Shown here: positions 1-8,462 of the stretch, in pieces
How the letters are laid out: each line of letters begins with the position of its first letter
Numbering within the stretch: position 1 is the first letter of the stretch
Assembly (NCBI GenBank): GCA_027068435.1
Contig: JAMOTA010000037.1
Span: 1-64,000 of the forward strand
Direction of reading: 5' to 3'
DNA length: 64,000 nt
Source of the DNA: Sulfurovum sp.
GTDB lineage: Bacteria; Campylobacterota; Campylobacteria; Campylobacterales; Sulfurovaceae
Position numbers and translations under genes: made by a program
Notes under the pieces: model-generated
The model's database searches: none
What the model was told of the DNA's origin: nothing
Seen by the model: only the letters and a program-made list of their open reading frames with translations

Positions 1-1
1 A

Positions 2-1213
2 ATTACAATATGACCCGATTTTAAGGGGATTGAAACAATGCATGACTCCCTATCTCCGTAACGCTGTTTGATTACAATATGACCCGATTTTAAGGGGATT
101 GAAACACTCTAAAGTCCTTATGTACCATAACTTTTTCTTATTACAATATGACCCGATTTTAAGGGGATTGAAACATATGTTTGTCTATCGCTAGTAGAAT
201 ATCTTTAGTATTACAATATGACCCGATTTTAAGGGGATTGAAACTTATAAAAAGGATCACAATCATCAGTATTCATAAGATTACAATATGACCCGATTTT
301 AAGGGGATTGAAACAACTTTGAAAATTTCCATTATCTCGGCTTTAGTAAGATTACAATATGACCCGATTTTAAGGGGATTGAAACTGGCTGTAGTAGCTT
401 TCTTCCATTTGCATCTTTCATTACAATATGACCCGATTTTAAGGGGATTGAAACCACTCAGCTTTGCTTTGGGGAGAGGCTGGACAAATTACAATATGAC
501 CCGATTTTAAGGGGATTGAAACATACACAAATTCCTATCTCTATAACGCTGGTTGATTACAATATGACCCGATTTTAAGGGGATTGAAACTCATAACTTT
601 GTACTCTATGCCTACCATGCAAATTACAATATGACCCGATTTTAAGGGGATTGAAACCCCTCTGGAATTTTCTCTAGAACTAGTTCTTCAAGAATTACAA
701 TATGACCCGATTTTAAGGGGATTGAAACAACACGCTCTAACGGTATCGTTGAATCCTTGATTAATTACAATATGACCCGATTTTAAGGGGATTGAAACTC
801 TTTTAATTTTGGATGATCAATAATACTTTTATATTACAATATGACCCGATTTTAAGGGGATTGAAACTTTGGGATAGTAATCTCTGTCAGATTATTGTTA
901 TATTACAATATGACCCGATTTTAAGGGGATTGAAACTCATGAGTCGTCTAACATCTACTCCAAATACCAAGATTACAATATGACCCGATTTTAAGGGGAT
1001 TGAAACATGAGTTAATCTTTTCTGCAATAATTAATCTTATTACAATATGACCCGATTTTAAGGGGATTGAAACTTTCAAACCAAATTATTATTTCCTCTT
1101 CCTCAATTTATTACAATATGACCCGATTTTAAGGGGATTGAAACTAGACCTCCACGTCCCTATTCTACCAATCTTTTTATTAGAATATGACCCTACTTTA
1201 GGGTTGTGATGAG
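2..1213 (+). CRISPR. CRISPR array, 17 repeats plus one degenerate terminal repeat (partial at left edge)
   Basis: A 35-bp repeat beginning ATTACAATATGACCC and ending GGGGATTGAAAC occurs 17 times without change (starts at 2, 71, 140, 210, 280, 351, 420, 488, 556, 623, 694, 764, 833, 902, 972, 1039, 1110). The 17 spacers are 32 to 36 bp. A decayed repeat at 1179-1213 keeps only its first half, which marks the trailer end. Known: repeats ending in ATTGAAAC are typical of type I-B and III arrays, where that 8-mer becomes the crRNA 5' handle, so transcription should be on the plus strand. Leader and cas genes therefore probably lie left of the window; none are inside it. The array starts at base 2, so it is almost certainly cut by the window edge. 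Confidence 0.98.
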
Positions 1214-1280
1214 AGTTAGATTTGGATTTTAATATAGGTATAGTAGAAGATTGAAGAGGTGTTGCCTTGTGGGGGAATGA

Positions 1281-2132
1281 CTAAAAGTCATACCCCATGC
1301 CTAAGTAGAAGTAGTCGCTTGTGAGTTCTGAGTCTATGACTGTCATGATGTCTGGCATGTTGACTCCTACAAGGTTTACGTTTATCTCATCTATACTCCA
1401 GTGTTTGTAGGTGTATCCTGCGTTGACATAAAAGTTCTTTTGGGTGTGGAGTATTTCATTTAGTCCATACTTTACACCTAGGTCTAATGAGGTGTATGTA
1501 CCTGAAACGTCAAATGAACTATCTATAAGTTCATTGCTCATCTCTCCTATCTGTGTGGCGAGTATGCCTGTAGTGTAAACAGAGAGTAGGGGGTTAATGT
1601 TGTATGCTCCTTGTGCTGTAAGCCCAAACTTGTAGGTAGTAACATCAGTACTGGTGTTTTTTAGTACATCGTTGATAAACTCAATAGTGTCCAGATAGTT
1701 ATTCATATCCATAAAAGGGGTAGAGATACCTGTCATTATCCCAAATCCTAAATACCCTTTTTCATTTTTGACTACATCATAACCCACACCTATGTCTAAG
1801 TCTATGCCACTAAGTTTAAAGGAGCTAGGAAAAGGGGAGATAAAATCAACAGGAGCTAAAGGAAACTGATCCATAAGACTGTCTGCTATGTCGGTAACTT
1901 TGTTAAGTGTTTTAGAGTTATGAATATCTAAGTTTCCAAAGTAGTACCATGGAGTGTTAGAGATGTATGCGTGTTGTTCATGTAAAGTGATAACTGTATC
2001 GTCTAGTGTTACCGAACCCTTCATAAAGCCTGACATACTTGCCTTCCACTCAAAGTCGCCTTGACCAAAACGTAATTCTAGTGCATATGTACTACTAACG
2101 CCTAAAAGTAGTAGTAAAATATAATTTTTCAT
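1281..2132 (-). CDS. Putative outer-membrane beta-barrel protein
   Basis: A 283-aa protein with a signal peptide (MKNYILLLLLGVSSTYA, cleavage near residue 17) followed by a sequence rich in alternating hydrophobic and polar strands with many Gly, Tyr and Asp residues. It ends in GMGYDF; a C-terminal phenylalanine is the usual BAM recognition signal of outer-membrane barrels. Strand-like segments such as GIDLDIGVGYDVV and YFYLGMGYDF support a barrel with turns facing the periplasm. No family was recognised with certainty. It stands alone between the CRISPR trailer and a divergently transcribed small secreted protein. Localisation is fairly sure; the function (pore, adhesin or structural) is unknown. 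Confidence 0.75.
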   Translation of the reverse strand: MKNYILLLLLGVSSTYALELRFGQGDFEWKASMSGFMKGSVTLDDTVITLHEQHAYISNTPWYYFGNLDIHNSKTLNKVTDIADSLMDQFPLAPVDFISPFPSSFKLSGIDLDIGVGYDVVKNEKGYLGFGIMTGISTPFMDMNNYLDTIEFINDVLKNTSTDVTTYKFGLTAQGAYNINPLLSVYTTGILATQIGEMSNELIDSSFDVSGTYTSLDLGVKYGLNEILHTQKNFYVNAGYTYKHWSIDEINVNLVGVNMPDIMTVIDSELTSDYFYLGMGYDF

Positions 2133-2238
2133 CTTTAACCTTATATATATAATATTATTTAGTAATAATTATACTGATTAATCTTTAAAAAGAAAGATGT
2201 GTTAAAATATGTACGAATTAATTTAATATGGAGAGAAT

Positions 2239-2685
2239 ATGAAAAAAATATTTTTATTTTGGGGTATATTATCAATACTTGGTCTAAACGCTTCTGTACC
2301 AGAGCTAAAAACAAAAATAGAAGAGTTTCCTGCAAAAGAGATGAAAAAACAAAATGCTGAGATAGTGCGTTTATCTAGTGAAGAGATATCAAAAACTTTA
2401 CCACAAAAAGTAGATAAATATACAACATTAACGAAGGTTGTAGGAGAAAATGCAACACTCATCTACACCTTTGAGATAAACACAGGTAGTAAGAGTGATG
2501 AAGCTGTAAAAAAAGAGGATAAATCACGTATGCAAAAAGCCATCACTACAGGCGTATGCCAATCTGCAAGCAAATTTTTAGATGCTGAGGTTAAGATTCG
2601 TTATATTTATCTCTCTGCTAAGAGTAAGGCTGAGTTGTTTTATTTTGACATTGCTCAAGCAGATTGTCCTACAAAAGTAAGATAA
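2239..2685 (+). CDS. Small secreted protein of unknown function
   Basis: A 148-aa protein with an N-terminal signal peptide (MKKIFLFWGILSILGLNAS). The mature part has a charged helical N-terminal half and a C-terminal half with two cysteines, in TTGVCQS and AQADC, that could form a disulfide in the periplasm. The stretch around IRYIYLSAKSKAELFYF suggests beta strands. This Cys-to-Cys layout occurs in several poorly studied periplasmic proteins, but I cannot name the family. A TAAAATATG-like -10 and the weak site GGAGAG sit upstream of the start. The next gene follows after 39 bp on the same strand and may be cotranscribed. Confidence 0.6.
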   Translation: MKKIFLFWGILSILGLNASVPELKTKIEEFPAKEMKKQNAEIVRLSSEEISKTLPQKVDKYTTLTKVVGENATLIYTFEINTGSKSDEAVKKEDKSRMQKAITTGVCQSASKFLDAEVKIRYIYLSAKSKAELFYFDIAQADCPTKVR

Positions 2686-2724
2686 TCTCTGTAAGATATA
2701 AAAATTCCCAAATAAAGAGTACCA

Positions 2725-3741
2725 ATGCTAACTAATTTATTGAAAAATGCTTCACAAAATTTAACCGATACCCTGCGTGATGCTTTTTTGCATGATGATA
2801 CACATACGGCATTGGTTATTTACGATTTAAACTCGCCTCTTTCTGTTCTTCTGACAGAGGCATATCGTATGGCTTTACCTCATGCGATATTTATAAACTT
2901 TCATGAGAGTGATAAAGATGAGATAATGTCACAGATAGAAGCACTAAAAAGTGCTGACCTAGTCGCACTCATCCAATCTACCAATTTTCGTTTATCGGCT
3001 TTTCGCATAAGAATAGAACTATTTAAGAAGAAGATAAAAGTGATAGAACATCCACACCTAGCAAGAATGCCCAAAGACGATGAGGTAAAGCTTTACGTAG
3101 ATGCATTGGCTTATGATAAAGCGTATTATCATCATACAGGACATACACTAAAAGAGATGTTAGCTGTTGCGTCAGGAGCAGTTTTACATTGTGGAGATGA
3201 AAAGCTGGTTTACCAAGATGGTTTTGAAGCACCCAAAATCAACATTGGTGACTACACAGAGATGAAAAATACTGGAGGGCAATTCCCTTTAGGTGAAGTA
3301 TTTACAGAGGTAAAAGAGTTTAAAAACTTAAATGGTAAAACCAAGATAATGGCTTTTGGTGATGTAAACTACAGAGTCAATATCCCACCACAGCCTATTA
3401 CGGTAACTATCGAAAATAGTCAACTTGTTAAGACAGAAAACACAACAGCAGAGTTTGAAGCGGTGTTAAATCTCATAAGAGAAGAAGAGGGTGTAGTGTG
3501 GGTACGAGAGTTAGGACTTGGGCTAAATCGTGCATTTGCTAAAGATAGATTTGTATCAGATATGGGAACGTATGAGCGTATGTGTGGTATTCACCTCTCT
3601 TTAGGTGCAAAACATGGCATCTACGTAAAAGAGGGCATGAAACGAAACAGTGGCAAATTTCACATAGATGTGATGCTAGATACCACTTCATTTAGCATAG
3701 ATGATAGTGTGGTTTTTAAAGATGAGAAGTGGCTACTCTAA
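2725..3741 (+). CDS. M29-like aminopeptidase family protein
   Basis: A 338-aa cytoplasmic protein. The C-terminal half carries landmarks of the thermophilic (M29/AmpS-like) metallo-aminopeptidases: RELGLGLNRAF around residue 260, then ERMCGIHLSLGAKHG and FHIDVML near the end, where glutamate, histidine and aspartate would bind metal. The N-terminal half (LVIYDLNSPLSVLLTEAY) matches the Rossmann-like lobe of the family. Family members run to about 370-410 aa, so this one is slightly short. By family it would remove N-terminal residues from peptides using two metal ions. It sits just upstream of guaA but has a separate promoter gap, so no functional link is implied. Confidence 0.7.
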   Translation: MLTNLLKNASQNLTDTLRDAFLHDDTHTALVIYDLNSPLSVLLTEAYRMALPHAIFINFHESDKDEIMSQIEALKSADLVALIQSTNFRLSAFRIRIELFKKKIKVIEHPHLARMPKDDEVKLYVDALAYDKAYYHHTGHTLKEMLAVASGAVLHCGDEKLVYQDGFEAPKINIGDYTEMKNTGGQFPLGEVFTEVKEFKNLNGKTKIMAFGDVNYRVNIPPQPITVTIENSQLVKTENTTAEFEAVLNLIREEEGVVWVRELGLGLNRAFAKDRFVSDMGTYERMCGIHLSLGAKHGIYVKEGMKRNSGKFHIDVMLDTTSFSIDDSVVFKDEKWLL

Positions 3742-3791
3742 AAAAAGTACTTCACTCCACTCAAATATGCTAAATATATGCATAAATAGTG

Positions 3792-3797
3792 TATAAT
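3792..3797 (+). promoter_or_regulatory. -10 element of guaA promoter
   Basis: TATAAT lies 29 bp before the guaA start, within GTGTATAATTTC. A recognisable -35 is weak, as is common for vegetative promoters in this phylum. Position and match make it the likely guaA promoter. Confidence 0.5.
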
Positions 3798-3825
3798 TTC
3801 ACAATATTTTTTTAAAGGTTTTACT

Positions 3826-5364
3826 ATGAAACAAGTACCTATATTGGTCTTAGACTTTGGTTCACAATACACGCAACTTATCGCTAGAAAACTTAGAGAG
3901 TCTGGTGTTTACACAGAAGTAGTTCCTTATCGTGAAAGTCTTGAAGACATTAAAGCACGTAAACCACAAGGTATCATCCTCTCTGGTGGACCTGCTTCAG
4001 TCTATGCAGAAGATGCATACAAACCAGATGAAGGTGTTTGGGAACTTGGCTTACCTATCTTAGGTATCTGTTACGGTATGCAACTCATCACGCAACACTT
4101 TGGTGGAGAGGTAGTTTCTGCTGATCATCATGAGTATGGAAAAGCAAAACTCAAAATAGAGAACGACTCTAGCATCTTTAAAGGTGTAACCGATGACTCT
4201 ATTGTATGGATGAGCCATGGAGATAAAGCAGAGAGACTTCCAGAAGGTTTTGACATCATCGGAACAAGTGAAAACTCTCCTTACGCTGCCATAGCAGATG
4301 AGAGCAGAAAAGTATATGCATACCAGTTTCACCCAGAAGTTCACCACTCAGTAGAGGGTACTGCAATGCTTAAAAACTTTGCAAAAGATATCTGTGGTTG
4401 TGACAGCACATGGAACATGGGAAGCTTTGCTAAAGAGAAAATAGCAGGTATCAAAGCACAAGTAGGAGAGAAAAAAGTACTTTGTGGTGTAAGTGGTGGG
4501 GTTGACTCATCAGTAGTTGCTGCCATGCTTAACGAAGCACTACCAAAAGAGCAACTCATCTGTGTATTTGTTGACCAAGGGCTACTTCGTAAGAATGAAG
4601 TAGAAGATGTTCAAGCGATGTTTAAAATGCTAGACATTCCACTCATCACAGTTGATGCTAAAACAGAGTTTATGGCAGTACTTAAAGATGTAAGTGACCC
4701 TGAGACTAAACGTAAAGCTATTGGTGAAAAGTTCATTGAAATCTTTGACATTGAAGCAAAAAAACATACCGATGTAGCCTTTTTGGCACAAGGTACACTC
4801 TACACAGACGTGATAGAATCTGTTTCAGTTAAAGGTCCTTCAAAAACTATCAAATCACACCACAATGTAGGTGGACTTCCAGATTGGATGACATTTGAAC
4901 TAGTAGAACCTCTAAGAGAAATCTTCAAAGATGAAGTACGTAAATTAGGACTTGAACTAGGCTTACCAAAAGACATGATAGGACGTCATCCATTCCCTGG
5001 ACCTGGACTTGCTATACGTACCATGGGAGCAGTAACCGAAGAGGGCTTACACCTCATACGTGAATCTGATGCCATCATGCAAGAAGAGCTAAAAGCTACA
5101 GGTTACTACGACAAAGTATGGCAAGCATTTACTGTACTTCTTAACGTACAGTCAGTAGGTGTCATGGGTGACAACCGTACTTACGACAACACAGTATGTA
5201 TCAGAATGGTAGAGTCAGTAGATGGAATGACAGCCACTTTCGCCCACGTACCACACGACGTACTAGAAGGCATGAGCAGAAGAATCATCAACGAAATAGA
5301 CGGCATCAACCGTGTAGTCTACGACATCTCCTCTAAGCCTCCTGCGACTATTGAGTGGGAGTAG
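3826..5364 (+). CDS. guaA: GMP synthase (glutamine-hydrolysing)
   Basis: A 512-aa enzyme that converts XMP, glutamine and ATP to GMP, the last step of guanine nucleotide synthesis. Residues 1-190 form a class I glutamine amidotransferase: nucleophile Cys in GICYGMQ (about residue 82) and the His/Glu pair in FHPEVHHS (about 170). The synthetase half starts with the PP-loop [10 protein letters not shown] (about 222) and ends with the dimerisation domain ([10 protein letters not shown]), the standard C-terminus. Length and all motifs are normal. The start follows AAAGG with suitable spacing. A hairpin terminator follows directly, so the gene is monocistronic. Confidence 0.98.
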   Translation: MKQVPILVLDFGSQYTQLIARKLRESGVYTEVVPYRESLEDIKARKPQGIILSGGPASVYAEDAYKPDEGVWELGLPILGICYGMQLITQHFGGEVVSADHHEYGKAKLKIENDSSIFKGVTDDSIVWMSHGDKAERLPEGFDIIGTSENSPYAAIADESRKVYAYQFHPEVHHSVEGTAMLKNFAKDICGCDSTWNMGSFAKEKIAGIKAQVGEKKVLCGVSGGVDSSVVAAMLNEALPKEQLICVFVDQGLLRKNEVEDVQAMFKMLDIPLITVDAKTEFMAVLKDVSDPETKRKAIGEKFIEIFDIEAKKHTDVAFLAQGTLYTDVIESVSVKGPSKTIKSHHNVGGLPDWMTFELVEPLREIFKDEVRKLGLELGLPKDMIGRHPFPGPGLAIRTMGAVTEEGLHLIRESDAIMQEELKATGYYDKVWQAFTVLLNVQSVGVMGDNRTYDNTVCIRMVESVDGMTATFAHVPHDVLEGMSRRIINEIDGINRVVYDISSKPPATIEWE

Positions 5365-5392
5365 AGTATTGCCTTAGGGCGATACTTTTATA
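5365..5392 (+). terminator. Rho-independent terminator of guaA
   Basis: AGTATTGCC (5365-5373) and GGCGATACT (5378-5386) form a stem with one G-U pair, followed by TTTTATA. It starts right after the guaA stop codon. Confidence 0.75.
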
Positions 5393-5448
5393 TTTGACAC
5401 TAAATTAAAATTACTGTATCATTATGTATATACCAAAAGGAAATAGAT

Positions 5449-5685
5449 ATGACAGTAGCCATAAAAAAATGGGGTAACTCTTTAGCTTTACGCATACCTA
5501 AAGACATAGCCAAAACCTTGCATATAGAAAACAACACTACTTTAGAACTAAGCATTAAAAACGGTGCATTGGTCATAAAACCACAAAATGAAACTCTGCT
5601 TGAAAGTTTAGTAGCAGGTATAGATGCTAACAATCTTCATACAGAAGTAAACACGGGTAAGGCTGTGGGCAATGAAGAGTGGTAG
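5449..5685 (+). CDS. mazE: MazE-like antitoxin (SpoVT/AbrB fold)
   Basis: A 78-aa protein whose first 50 residues form an AbrB/MazE swapped-hairpin DNA-binding domain (IKKWGNSLALRIPKDIAK, then LELSIKNGALVIKP). The C-terminal 28 residues are polar and probably disordered until they bind the toxin. It overlaps the mazF start by 14 nt, the classical arrangement for coupled antitoxin-toxin translation. By family it neutralises MazF and, as a complex, represses its own promoter just upstream. It opens a stretch of toxin-antitoxin genes and remnants. Confidence 0.9.
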   Translation: MTVAIKKWGNSLALRIPKDIAKTLHIENNTTLELSIKNGALVIKPQNETLLESLVAGIDANNLHTEVNTGKAVGNEEW

Positions 5686-6028
5686 TCACATAAAAGCTAA
5701 CTACGTACCAGACAGAGGCGACATAGTCTGGCTAAACTTCACACCACAAACAGGACACGAACAAAGAGGCAAACGCCCAGCACTTATCCTCTCTCCTAAA
5801 ATCTACAATGAAAAAACTTCACTATGTATCTGCTTACCCATTACCTCTAAAGTAAAAGGCTACCCTTTTGAAGTGGCACTTCCAAAAGGCTTTAAAATAG
5901 AAGGTGTCATACTCTCAGACCAAGTCAAAAACTTAGACTTTGTAGCTAGAGATATAACCTACATATGTAAAGCACCATCTGAAGTATTAGTGAATGTACA
6001 GAAGAATGTTTTGGCTTTGGTAGGGTAG
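5672..6028 (+). CDS. mazF: MazF-like endoribonuclease toxin
   Basis: A 118-aa protein of the MazF/PemK family. The N-terminal signature PDRGDIVWLNFTPQTGHEQR followed by GKRPALILSP carries the conserved Arg and Gly residues that place the mRNA-cleaving site, and LSDQVKNLDF near residue 90 is the second conserved block (Thr/Ser-Asp-Gln). By family it cleaves mRNA at short sequence motifs when the antitoxin is lost. Length and motifs are complete, so it looks functional. The chosen start lies inside mazE; a start nearer to PDRG would also be possible. Confidence 0.92.
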   Translation: MKSGSHIKANYVPDRGDIVWLNFTPQTGHEQRGKRPALILSPKIYNEKTSLCICLPITSKVKGYPFEVALPKGFKIEGVILSDQVKNLDFVARDITYICKAPSEVLVNVQKNVLALVG

Positions 6029-6037
6029 GTGTTTTAT

Positions 6038-6067
6038 GTAGGGTGGGTAAGACCCACCATGTAGGGC
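6038..6067. repeat. Short palindromic repeat (GTAGGGTGGGT family), copy 1
   Basis: GGTGGGT (6042-6048) and ACCCACC (6052-6058) form a perfect stem with a 3-nt loop, preceded by GTAGG and followed by GTAGGG. Related palindromes are at 6711-6733 and 22077-22140. It sits just after mazF and could also act as a transcription stop. Confidence 0.7.
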
Positions 6068-6171
6068 AATCTTATATACTAGCTCACTTTTGCCGTAAGG
6101 GCTAATGATAAGGTAAAACAAATACACCAAATGGAGTATGCTAGTAAAGTATTCTACAAAAAGGCAATATC

Positions 6172-6426
6172 ATGAAAATTCAAACAAGCGTAAGAGTAGA
6201 AGATGTTTTCTACAATGAAGCAAAAGAAGTATTTCAAAGATTTGGTTTAACATTTGGTGATGCAGTCAATATTTTTTTGGCAAAAGTAGCTATGGAACAA
6301 GGCATTCCTTTTGACTTGACACTACCAAGCAAAGAGCTAGAAAATCGTTTAGAAAATATGGAAACAAATACCAACACACAAACCTACAAAATAACCGATG
6401 CTCTCTTTGAGGACTTAGGAATCTAA
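6172..6426 (+). CDS. RelB/DinJ-family antitoxin, toxin partner broken
   Basis: An 84-aa protein with the ribbon-helix-helix start typical of RelB/DinJ (IQTSVRVEDVFYNEAKEVFQ, then LTFGDAVNIFLAKVAMEQGI), which dimerises to bind operator DNA. The C-terminal region (GIPFDLTLPSKE) matches the toxin-wrapping segment of the family. In intact loci a YafQ/RelE toxin gene follows immediately. Here a GTG start follows after one base, but the reading frame has a stop after ten codons and is then lost (next entry). It is therefore an orphan antitoxin that may still act as a regulator or neutralise related toxins. Confidence 0.85.
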   Translation: MKIQTSVRVEDVFYNEAKEVFQRFGLTFGDAVNIFLAKVAMEQGIPFDLTLPSKELENRLENMETNTNTQTYKITDALFEDLGI

Positions 6427-6427
6427 C

Positions 6428-6487
6428 GTGTTAGAGATAAAAATAGAAAAAGCATTTTAAAAAGATATTGATAGAGACAAAAAATGT
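6428..6487 (+). pseudogene. Remnant of a YafQ/RelE-type toxin gene
   Basis: Immediately after relB, a GTG-started frame reads VLEIKIEKAF, a TAA stop, then KDIDRDKK. This looks like the start of YafQ-family toxins. The stop at codon 11 and loss of similarity after about 19 codons show the toxin is both nonsense-mutated and truncated. The break meets the end of an unrelated minus-strand remnant at 6490, so a rearrangement probably removed the rest. Short length limits certainty. Confidence 0.55.
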
Positions 6488-6489
6488 TA

Positions 6490-6600
6490 TCATAGTTGTA
6501 CCCCTTCTTTTTGAGCTATCTCATAGATGGTTTTATGTTTACTTCCATTATCTACAAGCAAATCTACCTTTTGCTCTCCAATGCGAGTTGTTTAATAGCC
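6490..6600 (-). pseudogene. C-terminal remnant of an MNT-type nucleotidyltransferase gene
   Basis: On the minus strand an open stretch from 6585 down to a TGA at 6490-6492 reads RIGEQKVDLLVD, then IAQKEGVQL. This matches the C-terminus of the intact nucleotidyltransferase at 34186-34473 (KIGEQKIDVVLS, then EALKHGVEL). Just upstream, AIKQL is in another frame, so a frameshift is present, and the catalytic N-terminal part is absent. It is the tail of a decayed MNT/HEPN antitoxin gene of the same family as the intact pair. Confidence 0.65.
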
Positions 6601-6710
6601 TCTTATTGGCTTGTTTGGAGTCTTACATTCATAGGTTTATTATACTGAAATTTTTTTGTGTTTGTAAAATATGATAATTTGTATTCTAAACTATATAAGC
6701 TTGCCATATT

Positions 6711-6733
6711 ATGGTGGATAAATCCACCCTACG
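6711..6733. repeat. Short palindromic repeat (GTAGGGTGGAT family), copy 2
   Basis: GGTGGA (6713-6718) and TCCACC (6723-6728) form a stem around TAAA, followed by CTACG. Read on the minus strand it is CGTAGGGTGGATTTATCC, the same as the first part of the element at 22079. It lies directly upstream of the truncated AraC-type gene. Confidence 0.7.
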
Positions 6734-6756
6734 AGTTTTTATACTATACTATGTTT

Positions 6757-7317
6757 ATGGATAAAAAATTAAAAAAATATATAGACCAATATAACCTCAT
6801 AGAAAACTGTAGAAGCCATGAACTCATGCCCAATGGTGGTATGGTGGTTTTGATGAATCAAGAAACAAGCTGTAAAGTGCAGATAGAAGATAAGGATTAC
6901 ATACTAGAAAGTTTTCAAGCCATACTTCTAAATGCTTATGAAGTGTCTGTGCTTATTGAGTCAGATGAAATGTTAAATCTAATAGCAGTAATATTTAGAG
7001 GAGCAGGGGCTTCATTTTTTTATGATGAGGAGATGGAAGCACTTATGCAGACTCCTAAAGACCCTATTTTTATAGGAAGTAGCATTTTAAAAGATGAACT
7101 TGATGCCTATTTTAAAAATAGGTTAAAGCCAAGTAAATTGCCTTTTAATATTATGAAAATTATCGATTTGTTAGATGAACAAGGAAGTGACTACAGCATA
7201 GATGATGTGTTGGCTATAGCCAATGTACCAAGAAAAACATTAGATAAAATGTTTAACATGAGAACGGGTTTAACTTTTAAAACTTATGCAAATTTAACAT
7301 CTATTCATGTTAGATAA
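6757..7317 (+). CDS. AraC-type regulator, truncated after the first helix-turn-helix
   Basis: The ORF track starts at 6658, but the palindromic repeat at 6711 lies in that extension, so I prefer the ATG at 6757 (or 6751), giving about 186 aa. The N-terminal region (ELMPNGGMVVLMNQE, then FRGAGASFFYDEEM) resembles the effector domain of AraC proteins with a DUF6597-like sensor. The C-terminus (YSIDDVLAIANVPRKTLDKM, then TGLTFKTYANLTSIH) is the first helix-turn-helix of the AraC DNA-binding domain. The second helix-turn-helix, about 50 residues, is missing because of an early stop. It is probably non-functional or only partly functional, in keeping with the decayed surroundings. Confidence 0.55.
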   Translation: MDKKLKKYIDQYNLIENCRSHELMPNGGMVVLMNQETSCKVQIEDKDYILESFQAILLNAYEVSVLIESDEMLNLIAVIFRGAGASFFYDEEMEALMQTPKDPIFIGSSILKDELDAYFKNRLKPSKLPFNIMKIIDLLDEQGSDYSIDDVLAIANVPRKTLDKMFNMRTGLTFKTYANLTSIHVR

Positions 7318-7328
7318 GTGGGCGTAAG

Positions 7329-7433
7329 ATGCAAAACAGACTTTCTAAAAACCTCTCTCTTTTTATTTTGGTACTTGCTTTTTTGGCTGTTTGTAAATTC
7401 TATTTTTTTCATTTAATCCCTCTTTATCTGTAG
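7329..7433 (+). CDS. Possible 34-aa single-pass membrane peptide
   Basis: A short frame MQNRLSKNLSLFILVLAFLA continues to a stop at 7431 and would form one transmembrane helix. It begins 11 bp after the truncated AraC gene and its 3' end overlaps the convergent patatin gene by 21 bp. No good ribosome binding site is visible. It could be the decayed start of a membrane transporter gene once controlled by the regulator, or chance. Confidence 0.2.
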   Translation: MQNRLSKNLSLFILVLAFLAVCKFYFFHLIPLYL

Positions 7434-8303
7434 TCTCTCTCTAGCTATTATCCTACCCAACTCTATCATCTCATACGCTCTGTTGAACTCATAAAAACCA
7501 CAGGCATCATTGGGAATGCCAATGATAATATCAGGTGAGTATCCTGCCATTCTACACTCTTTGACAGCATTTTGCATGATATCAATTGTGCGTCCCATAA
7601 TGTCAAACATACCCATCTCATCAAAGGTACTTTTTTTCTCTTTTGCAAATAGTTCTTGGGCTTTTTGTGTCATCTCAAAAAACATCTCTTGCATACCACT
7701 CTCTTTTTCACGTTCTCTTTTGGGAATATGCAGTTCATACTCTTTACTAACATTGGCACAGAGATCAACAGCAATTGTACTCTCTGTATCATCAGCTACT
7801 GTAGGGGCTATGGGTAGAGGATTTAGCACACCACCGTCTATCAAATAACGCTCTCCTATCTTCTTTGGTGTAAAAACTGTTGGAATAGCAATTGAAGCTC
7901 TAATTGCATCTATCAGCTTCCCTTTTTGAATCCAAACCTCTTTTTGTTTGATAAAATCTGTGGCAACAGCAGTAAATGGAATAGGAAGATCTTCAATCAT
8001 AATATCACCGAGTATCTCTTCAATAACACGAAACACCTTGTCACCCTGAATGATACCCGTTCCAGAAAAAGAGAAGTCTATCAGTTTGGCTACATCAAGC
8101 AAATCAAGTCTTAAAACCCACTCTTTAAACATATCAAGTTTACCACATGCATAAAGAGCACCTATGAGTGCACCCATAGATGAGCCAGAAATAGATTTAA
8201 TCTCATAACCATGCTTCAAAAGTTCTTCAATTACTCCAATATGTGCATACCCTCTTGCTCCACCACTACCAAGTACTAGTGATATGGTTTTTTTATTGAA
8301 CAT
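7413..8303 (-). CDS. Patatin-like phospholipase (RssA/NTE type)
   Basis: A 296-aa protein with the patatin catalytic set: oxyanion loop GSGGARGYAHIG (about residues 12-23), nucleophile serine in GSSMG (about 40-44) and the dyad aspartate in DGGVLNP (about 153). These enzymes cleave acyl chains from membrane phospholipids or lysophospholipids. No signal peptide or membrane helix is visible, so it acts from the cytoplasm. The conserved HIGV, ASIAIP and NPLP blocks are typical of the bacterial RssA-like branch. The C-terminal 100 residues are helical and unassigned. It is convergent to the truncated AraC gene, upstream of which nothing clearly related is found. Confidence 0.9.
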   Translation of the reverse strand: MFNKKTISLVLGSGGARGYAHIGVIEELLKHGYEIKSISGSSMGALIGALYACGKLDMFKEWVLRLDLLDVAKLIDFSFSGTGIIQGDKVFRVIEEILGDIMIEDLPIPFTAVATDFIKQKEVWIQKGKLIDAIRASIAIPTVFTPKKIGERYLIDGGVLNPLPIAPTVADDTESTIAVDLCANVSKEYELHIPKREREKESGMQEMFFEMTQKAQELFAKEKKSTFDEMGMFDIMGRTIDIMQNAVKECRMAGYSPDIIIGIPNDACGFYEFNRAYEMIELGRIIARERLQIKRD

Positions 8304-8462
8304 TTTCTTTTCCTTTTAAAGTGCTGTATATCATAATATGCCAAAATTTAAATCTGAAGTGCAATTTTTTGAAAATTTGAAAATTTGAAAAATTAATTTT
8401 TGTTATTATTTTTAAAAAGAGGAAAAAATATATCTATTCCCTCTTTCTTAATAGTGGATTGT

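Noticed and set aside
319-510. 63-aa ORF in the track
   Set aside because: It runs through CRISPR repeats and spacers; LQYDPILRGLK is the translated repeat.
6468-6674. 68-aa plus-strand ORF after relB
   Set aside because: It does not resemble a toxin; the same DNA on the minus strand gives the MNT remnant.
8390-8455. Possible acs terminator (CCTCTTT/AAAGAGG pairing)
   Set aside because: The loop is long and the pairing short, with no clean T-run, so it was left out.
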